Under the pieces are notes generated by a model, which saw only the letters and a program-made list of their open reading frames with translations, searched no databases and had not been told where the DNA came from. The translations under genes and the position numbers were made by a program. Shown here in pieces: positions 16,706 to 26,051 of a stretch of DNA of 64,000 nt; the stretch's first letter is position 1; every line of letters begins with the position of its first letter. The stretch comes from DASQUK01 sp963813485 (GTDB taxonomy: Bacteria > Actinomycetota > Acidimicrobiia > Acidimicrobiales > VFJN01): positions 186,001 through 250,000 of the forward strand of contig CAWEZE010000013.1 of NCBI GenBank assembly GCA_963813485.1, written 5' to 3'.

Positions 16706-18196
16706 TCACCGGATGGCCAGGCCCCGGCGTTGCAGCCAACGCGAGCGACGCCACAGATGGTCGAGCGCGGTGACGGCCCGGTTGGCGGAGGCGTAGCAGA
16801 GCCGCCCGCTGGCCCGGACCCCGGCCGGCGCCGGGTTCCGCGGTGAGGTGATCGCCAGTTCGGTGGCACTGAGGATGGGCTTGCCGGTGGCCTCGCTCAC
16901 CGCCGCCGCCGCCTCGGCGAAGCGGGCGTCCTGGCGCTCGTGGTAGGCGACGATGCGCTCGAGACCGTGGCCGGGCCAGAACGGCCCCTCCCGCATCAGC
17001 TTCGCCTGGTTGGCCTGGATGCCCATCCCCAGGAAGATCACGGCGTCGACGTCGGGGTGGGATGCCGCCAGTTCGAGCACCTTGGGCACCGTGTCGCGGG
17101 TCTCGCCACCTGCCATGTCGATGGGGTTGTTGCGGCTCCAGCGGGGCGGCAGCTCGGCATCGATCGCCACGCGCAGGTCGTCGGGCAGGCCGATCAGCTC
17201 GAGACCGGTTCGGGCCAGGGCGTCGGCGGTGACAACGCCCCATCCGCCCGCGGTGCTCACGACCACCACCCGATTGCCGCGCGGCAGCGGCTGCGTGGCA
17301 AAGGTGGCGGCGATCTCGTAGGCCTGCTCGATGGTGTCGGCCCGGGACACGCCTGCCTGGCGGCAGGCGCCGCCGAACACCCGGTCGTCGCTCGCCAGCG
17401 CGCCGGTGTGGCTGGCTGCCGCTCGTTGCCCCCCGGCGCTGGCGCCGCCCTTGACCAGCACGATCGGCAGGCGTTCGGCGATCCGCCCCAACCGGTCGAC
17501 GAAGGCCCGGCCGTCGCCCACGCTCTCCACGTAGGCCAGGGCGACGTGGGTCTCGGGATCGTCCGCGTAGTAGTCGAGGTAGTCGGGGACGGTGACCGCG
17601 GCGGCGTTGCCGGCCGACACCGCCCGGCTGACGCCCACTCCGTTGAGCTGGGCGTAGTTCTCGAACGAGCTGACGAAGTTGCCGGACTGGCTGGTGATGC
17701 CGATGTGCCCGCGGGGTGGGAACGGCGCCACGATCTGGGCGCACAACTTGGCCGGGGGTGACACGACCCCCTGCCCATTGGGACCCGCAAGCAGGATGCC
17801 GAGCTCGTCGGCCAGCGCGACCAGCTCTGCCTCGGCCTGGCGCCCCTCGTCGGTCTGCATCTCGCCGTAGCCGGCAGAGGCGATGAAGGCCGCTGTGATC
17901 CCCTTCTTGGCGCATGCACGCAGCAGGTCGGAATTGGTGGATGCCGGCGTGCACACGAAGACCAGGTCGATCTCGCCGTCCGGCAGGTCGTCGACCTCGG
18001 CCACACTGCGGACACCCAGCACCTCCGCCCCATCGCGGTTGGTGGCGAAGACCTTCCCCTCGTATCCGCACGCCAGGATGTTGTGAAGGCTGACGAAGCC
18101 GAACTTCCCCGGGTGCGTCGAGGCGCCGGCGACCAGCACCCCCCGGGGCTCGAACAGCGCCCGGAACCGATCCGTGTCAGGGCCGGTGCCGGGCAT
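16706..18196 (-). CDS. ADP-forming acyl-CoA synthetase, alpha-type subunit (CoA-binding)
   Basis: Forms acetate or another acid and ATP from acyl-CoA, ADP and phosphate, or the reverse, via a phosphohistidine. It has 496 residues. A CoA-binding Rossmann domain (GVLVAGASTHPGKFGFVSL) precedes a ligase domain (AGPNGQGVVSP, GITSQSGNFVSSF) and the likely phosphorylated His in ASHTGALASD. The ATP-grasp beta part is a separate gene just upstream whose stop overlaps this ATG (ATGA). Substrate not predictable. Confidence 0.85.
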   Translation of the reverse strand: MPGTGPDTDRFRALFEPRGVLVAGASTHPGKFGFVSLHNILACGYEGKVFATNRDGAEVLGVRSVAEVDDLPDGEIDLVFVCTPASTNSDLLRACAKKGITAAFIASAGYGEMQTDEGRQAEAELVALADELGILLAGPNGQGVVSPPAKLCAQIVAPFPPRGHIGITSQSGNFVSSFENYAQLNGVGVSRAVSAGNAAAVTVPDYLDYYADDPETHVALAYVESVGDGRAFVDRLGRIAERLPIVLVKGGASAGGQRAAASHTGALASDDRVFGGACRQAGVSRADTIEQAYEIAATFATQPLPRGNRVVVVSTAGGWGVVTADALARTGLELIGLPDDLRVAIDAELPPRWSRNNPIDMAGGETRDTVPKVLELAASHPDVDAVIFLGMGIQANQAKLMREGPFWPGHGLERIVAYHERQDARFAEAAAAVSEATGKPILSATELAITSPRNPAPAGVRASGRLCYASANRAVTALDHLWRRSRWLQRRGLAIR

Positions 18197-18837
18197 CAGC
18201 GGACCTCCACCAGCGCGTCCACCGCCACGGGGCGCCCGTCGACGATCAGCAGCGGGTTGAGATCGGCGGACGTCACGTCGTCGCGTTCGGTCGCCGCCCG
18301 CGACAACCCCAGCAACACGTCTGCCACGGCCCTCCGGTCGACCGCCGGCTCGCCACGGAACTCTCCCAGCAAAGCCTGGAGCGCCAGGTCGTCGATCATC
18401 TCCTCGGCATCTATCGGCTCGATCGGCACCAGCCGGAAGCTCACGTCTGCCACCGCCTCGGCCAGGATGCCGCCGACGCCGAGCATGACCGTCATGCCGA
18501 ACTGCGGGTCGCGGTGGAGCCCGGCGATCAGCTCGCGGGTGGCCCGCAACATCGGCGCCACCAGCAGGTGGACATCACCGTCGTCGGGCGTCGCTGCCGC
18601 CAGGAGCGCCACCGCCGCGTCGCGCACCTGCTCGGCCGACCCCAGGCCGAGACGAACCAGTCCCCGCTCGGTCTTGTGGGCGACGCCCACGCCGCCCAGC
18701 TTGACGACCACCGGATAGCCGAGGGCGTCGGCGGCGCCGACCGCCTCGTCGGCGGAGCCCACGACCCGTTCTGGCGGAAACGGCACCCCGAAGCCCCCCA
18801 GCAGCTGCTTGGATGCGGCCTCCGAGAGGGTCGGCAT
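18196..18837 (-). CDS. ADP-forming acyl-CoA synthetase, beta-type ATP-grasp subunit
   Basis: 213-residue ATP-grasp domain that phosphorylates the histidine of the alpha subunit encoded next. Features: LGYPVVVKLGGVGVAHKTERGLVRLGL, ELIAGLHRDPQFGMTVMLGVGGILAEAVADVSF and ADLNPLLIVDGRPVAVDALV. The split alpha/beta arrangement, translationally coupled by a 4-base overlap, is one known form of this enzyme; in many bacteria the two parts are fused. Confidence 0.85.
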   Translation of the reverse strand: MPTLSEAASKQLLGGFGVPFPPERVVGSADEAVGAADALGYPVVVKLGGVGVAHKTERGLVRLGLGSAEQVRDAAVALLAAATPDDGDVHLLVAPMLRATRELIAGLHRDPQFGMTVMLGVGGILAEAVADVSFRLVPIEPIDAEEMIDDLALQALLGEFRGEPAVDRRAVADVLLGLSRAATERDDVTSADLNPLLIVDGRPVAVDALVEVR

Positions 18838-18975
18838 GGCCGGTCAGGGTAGTGATGGGCGATTCCCGGCCCGAAGTCAGGGGCGACGTGGCGCCTGCCC
18901 GCCGACGTTCCTGGCGCCGGATTGGTTGGCCCAGCAACCATCCCCGCTCCGGGAATGGTCCCGAGCCAACGGACG

Positions 18976-19590
18976 TCAGGGCTCGAGCGCGGCCCGGAAG
19001 AACTCGCGGATCGCTTCGATCCGGGCCTCGATGGCCTCGTCGGTCATCGGGTCCCTGCCCAGCAGGCTCTCCAGGAAGTGCACGTCGCTGAAGTAATTGA
19101 GCACCGCGCCGTAGCCGCTGATCAGCAGTTGCTCGGGATCGTGCTTGCGGAACCGGCCGGCGCCCATCTCGCGGTCGAAGTGGTTCACGGCCCGCTCGAA
19201 CCAGGGCCGGATCGCCATGCCGAGGTCGAAGCCGAGGTGATCTCCTGCGGCCAGCGACTCGTGGCGGACCAGGCGGACGAACTCGGGGTTCTGGGCGAAC
19301 CATCGCACGGCGGCGGTGAGTACCTGGTCGACGTAGTTCCAGCCCTCGCCCACCGGCCCGCTGACCGCCTCATCGATGCAGTCGGCCCAGTCCGACAGGG
19401 CCCGCTCGCACACCGCCTGGTAGATCGCGTCCTTGGAGTGGAAGTGGTGCAACAGGCTGGCACGACGGATGCCGACACCCGCGGCGATGTCGTTCAGCGA
19501 CGTGCCCTCATAGCCACTCTGGGCAAAACAATGCCTCGCCTCGACGAGGATGGCTTCTCGTGTCGAGCTCGCCTCGCCGTCATTGGCCAC
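18976..19590 (-). CDS. TetR-family transcriptional regulator
   Basis: About 204 residues from GTG 19588-19590 (VANDGEASSTREAIL); an open frame runs to 19671 but the extra residues read through the operator region. The N-terminal helix-turn-helix is SLNDIAAGVGIRRASLLHHFHSKDAIY and the remainder is the ligand/dimer domain. It is divergent from a fatty-acid desaturase with an inverted repeat at 19637-19656 between them, so it probably represses the desaturase and itself in response to an acyl ligand. Confidence 0.85.
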   Translation of the reverse strand: MANDGEASSTREAILVEARHCFAQSGYEGTSLNDIAAGVGIRRASLLHHFHSKDAIYQAVCERALSDWADCIDEAVSGPVGEGWNYVDQVLTAAVRWFAQNPEFVRLVRHESLAAGDHLGFDLGMAIRPWFERAVNHFDREMGAGRFRKHDPEQLLISGYGAVLNYFSDVHFLESLLGRDPMTDEAIEARIEAIREFFRAALEP

Positions 19591-19636
19591 GACCACCCAG
19601 GCTACTGGCCGTGCCGCCCAGGACCGCGCTTCGTTG

Positions 19637-19656
19637 TCTACCGACCAGTAGGTAGA
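19637..19656. promoter_or_regulatory. TetR operator candidate, tetR/desaturase intergenic
   Basis: TCTACC-N8-GGTAGA inverted repeat, centred between the divergent genes and overlapping a -10-like TAGATA (19653-19658) that would place the desaturase transcript start close to its ATG at 19671. Confidence 0.6.
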
Positions 19657-19670
19657 TACCCTCCGGGGCA

Positions 19671-20414
19671 ATGCCCGCGCCCGTCCTCGCCGTGCTGGTC
19701 GGCATCGTCACCAGCCAGATCGCCAACTTCGCCACCACGGTCTACCTGCACCGGACGCTGGCGCACCGGGCGGTCACGCTGTCGCCCGCCGTGGCGTTCG
19801 GCTTCCGGGCGATCATCTGGATCTCCACCGGCGTCAGGCCCCGGGAATGGGCGGCCGTGCACCGGCGTCACCACGCGTTCACCGACGTCGAGGGCGATCC
19901 CCACTCCCCCGTCCTGTTGGGCTGGGTGCGGGTGCAGCTCACCAACCCCGCCCTCTACCGGCGGGCCGCCCGGGACGGCGCGACCGTCGCCCGCTACGCC
20001 CGCGACGTCCCGGCCGATCGCTGGGACCGGATGTTGTTCGACCGTGCCTGGCTCGGTCTCGGCATCGGGTTCGCCCTGCTGGTGCTCCTCCTGGGGCCGC
20101 TCTGGGCGGTCCTCGCCGCCATCGTCCACGTCGGGCTGTACCTGTCGCTCAACGCCTCCATCAACGCCGTGACCCACACGTTCGGCACCCGGCCCTATGA
20201 CAACGGGGCCACCAACCTCCAGTGGCTCGCGTGGCTCACCGGCGGTGAGGGGCTCCACAACAACCACCACGCCGCCCCCACCTCGGCCCGCCTGGCATTC
20301 CGCCGGGGCGAGTACGACCCGGCGTGGCCATTCATCCGCCTGCTGCGTCGGTTCGGGTGGGCACACGTGCGCCACGATCGTCCCCGGCTGCGGGAACCCG
20401 CCCGCGCTGGCTAG
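19671..20414 (+). CDS. acyl-CoA/acyl-lipid fatty-acid desaturase
   Basis: Integral-membrane di-iron desaturase of 247 residues, short for the family. Histidine boxes: HRTLAH (HxxxxH), HRRHH (HxxHH) and the C-terminal HNNHH. Hydrophobic helices lie at the N-terminus and around GIGFALLVLLLGPLWAVLAAIVHVGLYLSL. It introduces a double bond into a fatty-acyl chain, tuning membrane fluidity. It is divergent from the TetR gene with a shared operator. Regiospecificity (delta-9 likely) is inferred from the box pattern. Confidence 0.88.
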   Translation: MPAPVLAVLVGIVTSQIANFATTVYLHRTLAHRAVTLSPAVAFGFRAIIWISTGVRPREWAAVHRRHHAFTDVEGDPHSPVLLGWVRVQLTNPALYRRAARDGATVARYARDVPADRWDRMLFDRAWLGLGIGFALLVLLLGPLWAVLAAIVHVGLYLSLNASINAVTHTFGTRPYDNGATNLQWLAWLTGGEGLHNNHHAAPTSARLAFRRGEYDPAWPFIRLLRRFGWAHVRHDRPRLREPARAG

Positions 20415-20440
20415 CCCGATCGTCCCCTAGGTTCGGGGGC

Positions 20441-20842
20441 ATGAACATTGTCGCTGCTCTGTTCGTCGAGTCGGTCGACCTGCGGTCGACGTTCGAGGGC
20501 GGACCGACCCTGATCGACCTCGCCGGCGTGCACTTCTCGGCGGTGGCGCCGTCGCCCCCACCGGTGACGGTGGCGCCACACCTGATCGTCGTCGTGCGAT
20601 GCCCGCCGGACGAGCCCGGCGACGGCGTGCTCGAGGTGGTGTTCCGTCGTGACGGCGAGCAGGTGGCCCGCAACGTCCAGCCGTTCCAGGTCGAGCCGGG
20701 CAAGTTCACCTATCGACTGGTGCGGGCCGAGGTCGACTTCGCCGACTACGGCACGGTGGAAGCGCAGTGTCGCGTCGGAACCGGACACATCACCGTCGTG
20801 CCCTACACGCTGGTCGCGGGCCCGGACCGGGCGCCAGCATGA
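20441..20842 (+). CDS. conserved hypothetical protein, 133 residues
   Basis: Beta-rich small protein starting MNIVAALFVESVDLRSTFEG at ATG 20441. It alternates hydrophobic strands (HLIVVVRCPPDE, LEVVFRRDGEQVARNVQPFQVEPG, EAQCRVGTGHITVVPYTLV), compatible with an immunoglobulin- or jelly-roll-like fold such as the DUF6941-type proteins, which I cannot confirm. It lies 8 bases upstream of the FIST gene and is probably cotranscribed. Confidence 0.65.
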   Translation: MNIVAALFVESVDLRSTFEGGPTLIDLAGVHFSAVAPSPPPVTVAPHLIVVVRCPPDEPGDGVLEVVFRRDGEQVARNVQPFQVEPGKFTYRLVRAEVDFADYGTVEAQCRVGTGHITVVPYTLVAGPDRAPA

Positions 20843-20849
20843 TGGTCCC

Positions 20850-22016
20850 GTGACGTTCGCCAGCGCCCTGTCGGAGCATCCCGATCCCGCCGAGGCCACG
20901 GGCGAGGTCATCGGGGCGGTGCTGGAGCAGCTCGGCACCGAGCCCGACGTCGCCGCCGTGTTCGCCTCGCCCCAGCATCTCGACGAGTTCGGCGGGATAG
21001 CCGCGGCGATCAAGCGCATGCTCCGGCCCGGCGTATTCGTGGGCACCACCGCCGTGGCCGTGCTCGGCGGCACCCGCGAGGTCGAGGACGCCCCTGCCAT
21101 CGGCCTGTGGGCCGGACGCCTGGCGGCTCCCCCGCGCCCGGTCCGCCTCCAGGCCACCCGCACGGCCTCGGGAATCGCGCTCCAGGGCCTGTCGGCCTCG
21201 ACGTTCGAGCCGGGCGACGCGCTGCTCCTCCTTGCCGACCCCTTCTCGCTGCCCGTCGACGCCATCATCGATGCGCTCGCCACACTCGAGGTGCCCGGAC
21301 GGGGCGACGAGACGCTCTCGGTGCCGGTGGTGGGCGGGCTGGCGTCGGCGGCGAGCACACCTGGCGGCAACCGCCTCGTCCTGGACGACGAGGTGATGTC
21401 CTCGGGCGGTGTGGGCGTCGTCCTGCCCGACGGAGTCGCCACGAGCACGGTCGTCTCACAGGGATGTCGGCCCATCGGCGATCCGATGATCGTCACGCGG
21501 GCGGAGGGCAACCTGGTGATCGAGATCGCCGGGCGTCCTGCGCTCGACCGACTCGATGACCTCGTGCGGGCCGCCGACGCCGAGGAACGGTCCCTACTCG
21601 CCTCGGGACTGCAGATCGGTATTGCCATCGACGAGCACCGGGCGACGTTCGAGCGCGGCGACTTCCTGGTTCGGAGCGTCGTGGGAGCGGATCGCAGCCA
21701 GCGGGCGCTGGCCGTCGGCGATCGCGTCGAGGTGGGCACGACCGTCCAGTTCCAGGTGCGCGACGCCGTGGCCGCGGACGAGGACCTGCGGGCGATGCTC
21801 GCCGACGCCACGGGCGACGCCGCCCTCGTCTTCACGTGCAACGGTCGGGGACAACGCCTGTTCGGCGAGCCCGACCACGACGCCCGGGTGGTCCACGACA
21901 CGCTGGGCTCGCCGGCCCTTGCGGGGATGTTCTGCGCCGGCGAGTTCGGGCCGGTCGGCGGGCGCAGCTTCGTGCACGGATTCACCGCCAGCGTTCTTGT
22001 GTTCCGCGACCTGTGA
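20850..22016 (+). CDS. FIST-domain (N and C) sensory protein
   Basis: 388 residues from GTG 20850. The FIST N domain (AAVFASPQHLDEFGGIAAAIKRML, VFVGTTAVAVLGGTREVE) precedes a FIST C domain (DEDLRAMLADATGDAALVFTCNGRG, HDTLGSPALAGMFCAGEFGPVGG, FVHGFTASVLVF). Such proteins are predicted to sense small ligands, perhaps amino acids, but in this organism no kinase or cyclase domain is fused. Upstream is a 133-residue protein; downstream is transketolase. Confidence 0.87.
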   Translation: MTFASALSEHPDPAEATGEVIGAVLEQLGTEPDVAAVFASPQHLDEFGGIAAAIKRMLRPGVFVGTTAVAVLGGTREVEDAPAIGLWAGRLAAPPRPVRLQATRTASGIALQGLSASTFEPGDALLLLADPFSLPVDAIIDALATLEVPGRGDETLSVPVVGGLASAASTPGGNRLVLDDEVMSSGGVGVVLPDGVATSTVVSQGCRPIGDPMIVTRAEGNLVIEIAGRPALDRLDDLVRAADAEERSLLASGLQIGIAIDEHRATFERGDFLVRSVVGADRSQRALAVGDRVEVGTTVQFQVRDAVAADEDLRAMLADATGDAALVFTCNGRGQRLFGEPDHDARVVHDTLGSPALAGMFCAGEFGPVGGRSFVHGFTASVLVFRDL

Positions 22017-22082
22017 CCAGGGAGGAACTAGCGGCCGGAACACGACCGAACCGTCTGACGTCCCCACTAGGGTGAAACAGAG

Positions 22083-24131
22083 ATGTCTGCCGACCCCGCC
22101 CTCGAGCAGCGTGCGATCAACGTCATCCGGGGCCTGGCCATGGATGCCCCGCAGGCCGCCAACAGCGGTCATCCCGGCACCGCCATGGCGCTGGCGCCCC
22201 TGGCCCACGTCCTGTGGACCCGCATCATGCGCTACGACGCCGAGGCCCCCGACTGGCCCGACCGTGACCGGTTCGTCCTGTCGGCCGGGCACGCGTCGAT
22301 CCTGCTGTACTCGATGCTCCACCTCACCGGATACGGGCTGACGCTCGACGACCTCAAGGCGTTCCGCCAATGGGGGTCCCAGACACCCGGCCACCCCGAG
22401 GTGCACCACACGACGGGGGTCGAGGTCACCACCGGGCCCCTAGGGCAAGGATTCGCCAACGCCGTGGGCTTCGGCGTCGCCGAGCGCTGGCTGCGGTCGC
22501 GTTTCGGCTCCGACCTCTGCAACCACAGGACCTACGTGATCTGCAGTGACGGCGACCTCATGGAGGGCGTCAGCCACGAGGCGGCCTCCCTGGCCGGCCA
22601 CCTGCAGCTGGGCCGCCTCGTCTACGTCTACGACGACAACCACATCACCATCGACGGCGCCACCGAGCTGGCCTACTCCGACGACGTAGCGCTCCGCTTC
22701 GAGAGCTACGGATGGCACGTCGAGTCCCTGGGCGAGGTCGCCAACGACACCGAGACGCTGGAGGCGGCCCTGCGCCGCGCCGCCGACGTAGAAGACGCAC
22801 CGTCGATGCTCATCCTGCGCAGCCACATCGGCTGGCCGTCCCCCAAGTTCACCGACACCGCCGAGGCCCACGGCAACCCACTCGGCGAGGAGGAGGTCGC
22901 GACCACCAAGCGCATCCTGGACCTGCCTGCCGACCAGTCGTTCTGGGTGCCGAACGACGTGCTCGAGCTCTACAGGACGGCCGGTCGCCGCGGACGCGAC
23001 GAGCGGGAGGCGTGGGAGAAGCGCCTGGCGGCGATCGACGGCGACGAGCGCGAGTCCTACGAGGCCTGCCTTGCCCAGCGGGGCCTACCCGGCTGGGACG
23101 AGGCCTTGCCGAGCTGGGAGCCCGGCGACAGCGTCGCCACCCGCAAGGCCAGCGGTGCATGCTTCCAGGCCATTGCCGACCTGGTGCCCGGCCTCATCGG
23201 CGGGGGCGCAGACCTCACCGGGAACACCGGCACGGTGCTGAAGGACCATGGCGTGCAGACGCTCGAGGTACCGGAGGGCCGGCAGATCTACTTCGGCGTG
23301 CGCGAGCACGGCATGGCCGGGGCGATGAACGGGATGGCGGCGCACGGTGGCGTCATTCCCGTCGGCGGGACCTTCTTCATCTTCAGCGACTACATGCGAC
23401 CAGCGGTCCGGCTGGCCGCCATGTCGGGGTACAAGGACATCTTCAGCTTCACCCACGACTCGGTGGGCCTCGGCGAGGACGGGCCCACACACCAGCCCGT
23501 CGAGCACCTGGCCTCGTTGCGCGCCATGCCCGGCATGCGCCTGATCCGCCCGGCGGACGCCAACGAGACCGCCGCCGCCTGGCGAATCGCGATCGACTCA
23601 CGCGGGCCGACGGCACTGGTGCTCACGCGCCAGAACCTGCCCGTGCTCGACGGCACCGCCGGCGCCCCCGTCGAACGCGGTGCCTACGTGCTGGTCGACC
23701 CGGACGGCGACGACGAGGCCGACCTGGTCCTCATCGGCACCGGCAGCGAGGTGGCGGTGTGCGTCGAGGCGGCAACGCAACTAGCCGCCGAGGGCGTGCG
23801 CACGCGGGTGGTGTCGATGCCGTCGTGGGACCTCTTCGCCGCCCAGCCCGACGCCTACCAGGACTCGGTCCTTCCGCCCGAGGTGCCCACGCTCGCCGTC
23901 GAGGCCGGCGCCAGCTTGGGCTGGGACCGATGGGCCGACGACAGCGTCAGCCTCGACCGCTACGGGGCCTCGGCCCCCGGGGCGGTGGCGCTCGCGAACC
24001 TCGGCTTCAACCCCGACAACGTGGCGGAGCGGGCGCGCCAGCTGATCCACGACCTGCAGGGGGACCTGGGTGCGGGCACCGAGGGGCCCGCACCCGCCCC
24101 GAGCAGCAGCGAGAGCGGAGAACAACGATGA
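22083..24131 (+). CDS. tkt: transketolase
   Basis: Thiamine-diphosphate enzyme of the non-oxidative pentose phosphate pathway, 682 residues. Motifs: ANSGHPGTAMALAPLAHVLW, TGPLGQGFANAVGFG, the ThDP/Mg site CSDGDLMEGVSHEAASLAGH and the pyrimidine-domain glutamate region YFGVREHGMAGAMNGMAAHG. The stop overlaps the transaldolase ATG (ATGA), so tkt and tal are translationally coupled. Confidence 0.96.
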   Translation: MSADPALEQRAINVIRGLAMDAPQAANSGHPGTAMALAPLAHVLWTRIMRYDAEAPDWPDRDRFVLSAGHASILLYSMLHLTGYGLTLDDLKAFRQWGSQTPGHPEVHHTTGVEVTTGPLGQGFANAVGFGVAERWLRSRFGSDLCNHRTYVICSDGDLMEGVSHEAASLAGHLQLGRLVYVYDDNHITIDGATELAYSDDVALRFESYGWHVESLGEVANDTETLEAALRRAADVEDAPSMLILRSHIGWPSPKFTDTAEAHGNPLGEEEVATTKRILDLPADQSFWVPNDVLELYRTAGRRGRDEREAWEKRLAAIDGDERESYEACLAQRGLPGWDEALPSWEPGDSVATRKASGACFQAIADLVPGLIGGGADLTGNTGTVLKDHGVQTLEVPEGRQIYFGVREHGMAGAMNGMAAHGGVIPVGGTFFIFSDYMRPAVRLAAMSGYKDIFSFTHDSVGLGEDGPTHQPVEHLASLRAMPGMRLIRPADANETAAAWRIAIDSRGPTALVLTRQNLPVLDGTAGAPVERGAYVLVDPDGDDEADLVLIGTGSEVAVCVEAATQLAAEGVRTRVVSMPSWDLFAAQPDAYQDSVLPPEVPTLAVEAGASLGWDRWADDSVSLDRYGASAPGAVALANLGFNPDNVAERARQLIHDLQGDLGAGTEGPAPAPSSSESGEQR

Positions 24132-25231
24132 CTCGCCTTCAGGACCTGTACTACGAACAGGGCCAGAGCCCCTGGCTCGACAACCTGCGGCGTGGCTGGA
24201 TCACGGGCGGCGAGCTGGCCCGGTGGGTCGAGCGCGGCGTGCGGGGCATCACCTCCAACCCGACAATCTTCCAGAAGGCGATCTCGTCGTCCGACGAGTA
24301 CGACGCCCAGTTCGGCGATCTGATCGGCGGCGGGCAGGCGGTCGACGACGCCTACTGGACGATGGTGACCGACGACATCGAGCACGCGCTCCGCATACTG
24401 CGGCCGGTCCACGACGAGAGCGCCGGTGTCGACGGCTACGTCTCGATCGAGGTGGCACCCGACCTCGCGCGTGACCGCGACGGCACGGTGGCGTCGGCAC
24501 GCGAGCTGCACGATCGCATCGCCGAGCCGAACCTGTACGTCAAGGTGCCGGCCACCGCCGAGGGGGTCGAGGCCATCCGCATCCTCATCGGCGAGGGCCG
24601 CAGCATCAACGTCACCCTCATCTTCGGGCTCGACCGCTACCACGAGGTGATGGAGGCCTACATCTCCGGACTCGAGGCCTACGACGGCGACCTGTCACAG
24701 GTCGCGAGCGTGGCCTCGTTCTTCGTGAGCCGAGTGGACACCGAGGTCGACCGCCGGCTGGATGCCATCGGCACCGATGCCGCGCTCGCGCTGCGGGGCA
24801 AGGCCGCCGTCGCGCAAGCCCAACTCGCCTACCAGCGGTTCCTCGAGACGTTCCAGGGGCCGCGCTGGCAGGCGCTGGCCGACCGGGGGGCCAGGGTCCA
24901 GCGGCCACTGTGGGCCTCGACATCGACGAAGAACCCGAACTACCCCGACACGTTGTACGTCGACACGCTCATCGGGCCGGACTCGGTCAACACGATGCCG
25001 GAGGCCACGCTCGACGCCTTCGAGGACCACGGCACCCTGGCGCGTTCCGTCGACGCCGATCCCGATGCCGCCCAGCGGACGCTGGACGCGATCGAGGAGG
25101 CGGGCGTGGACCTCGACGAGGTGAGCCGCGTGCTCGAGGACCAGGGCGTGGCTACGTTCGCCAAGAGCTTCGACGAGTTGATCAGCGCGCTCGAAGCCAA
25201 AGCGGAGTCAAGGCCGGGCGGTTCCGGCTAG
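24128..25231 (+). CDS. tal: transaldolase
   Basis: Moves a three-carbon unit between sugar phosphates in the pentose phosphate pathway. 367 residues, the long actinobacterial type. RGVRGITSNPTIFQKAIS opens the barrel; the Schiff-base lysine lies in WASTSTKNPNYPDTLYVDTL. The start at 24128 overlaps the tkt stop. The gene order tkt-tal-pgl lacks the zwf and opcA genes commonly placed between tal and pgl in other actinobacteria. Confidence 0.95.
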   Translation: MTRLQDLYYEQGQSPWLDNLRRGWITGGELARWVERGVRGITSNPTIFQKAISSSDEYDAQFGDLIGGGQAVDDAYWTMVTDDIEHALRILRPVHDESAGVDGYVSIEVAPDLARDRDGTVASARELHDRIAEPNLYVKVPATAEGVEAIRILIGEGRSINVTLIFGLDRYHEVMEAYISGLEAYDGDLSQVASVASFFVSRVDTEVDRRLDAIGTDAALALRGKAAVAQAQLAYQRFLETFQGPRWQALADRGARVQRPLWASTSTKNPNYPDTLYVDTLIGPDSVNTMPEATLDAFEDHGTLARSVDADPDAAQRTLDAIEEAGVDLDEVSRVLEDQGVATFAKSFDELISALEAKAESRPGGSG

Positions 25232-25275
25232 GAATCCGGCAACGACGACCGACGTCGCGGCGCGGGGGAGAGAAC

Positions 25276-25950
25276 GTGCACGGTGAGCTGGTTGTGGTCG
25301 ACGACGTGCCCGGCGAGTTCGCCGAGCGCGTGATCGAGGCGTTCCACGGCCGGCCCAACGACGGGTTCTCCTTCGTGGTGTCGGGAGGCGACCTGGCGCG
25401 CCGCTGCTACGAGGGCTTGGCCGACGACGCCGGGAACCAGATCGACTGGTGGAAGGTCGACATCTACTGGGGCGACGAGCGCTGCGTGCCCCTCGACGAC
25501 GAGAGCTCCAACTACCGGCTGGTCCGGGAGGCGCTCCTCGAGCGGGTGGGCGCCGTCAACGCCAACTACCCGATGCGCTGCGACCAGGGCCCCGACCCGT
25601 ACCAGCTGCGGCTCGGCGAGCTCGGACGCATCGACCTCGTGCACCTCGGCATGGGCCCCGACGGCCACACGGCATCGCTGTTCCCGGGCTCGCGGGGGCT
25701 CGAGGCCGACCCGGGACGGCTGGTCGTCATGAACGACGACCCGAAGGGCCGCAACCAGTTCCCCCGGATGACCCTCACCTTCGCCGGCATCGCCCGGGCG
25801 AGGCTGGTGCTGGTGACGGTGGCCGGGGAGGCCAAGCGCGACGCGCTGGCGCGGGTGGCCGCCGGCGATGCGTCGATGCCCGCCACCCACGTCCGCGGAG
25901 ACCACGTCCTGTGGATCGTGGACCCCGCGGCCGCGGGCGACCTCGCGTAG
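25276..25950 (+). CDS. pgl: 6-phosphogluconolactonase
   Basis: Hydrolyses 6-phosphogluconolactone in the oxidative pentose phosphate pathway. 224 residues from GTG 25276, preceded by GGGGAGAGAAC as ribosome site. Motifs: FSFVVSGGDLARRCYEGLA, DIYWGDERCVPLDDESSNYRL and LGMGPDGHTASLFPGS. It follows tal by 44 bases, likely in one operon with tkt and tal. No glucose-6-phosphate dehydrogenase gene accompanies it here. Confidence 0.93.
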   Translation: MHGELVVVDDVPGEFAERVIEAFHGRPNDGFSFVVSGGDLARRCYEGLADDAGNQIDWWKVDIYWGDERCVPLDDESSNYRLVREALLERVGAVNANYPMRCDQGPDPYQLRLGELGRIDLVHLGMGPDGHTASLFPGSRGLEADPGRLVVMNDDPKGRNQFPRMTLTFAGIARARLVLVTVAGEAKRDALARVAAGDASMPATHVRGDHVLWIVDPAAAGDLA

Positions 25951-26020
25951 GCCACAGATCGCCCGCACCGGCGACCAGCCGATTCATCCTTCCGGGGTGA
26001 TCCCAGGAGGTGTCCTGTGC

Positions 26021-26041
26021 CGTACCGTAGAGACAGGTACG
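26021..26041. promoter_or_regulatory. inverted repeat upstream of the CYTH-domain gene
   Basis: CGTACC-N9-GGTACG, ending 10 bases before the ATG at 26052 and overlapping the start of the GAGGAGG ribosome site. A regulator-binding site is possible; no regulator gene is adjacent. Confidence 0.4.
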
Positions 26042-26051
26042 AGGAGGCGAG

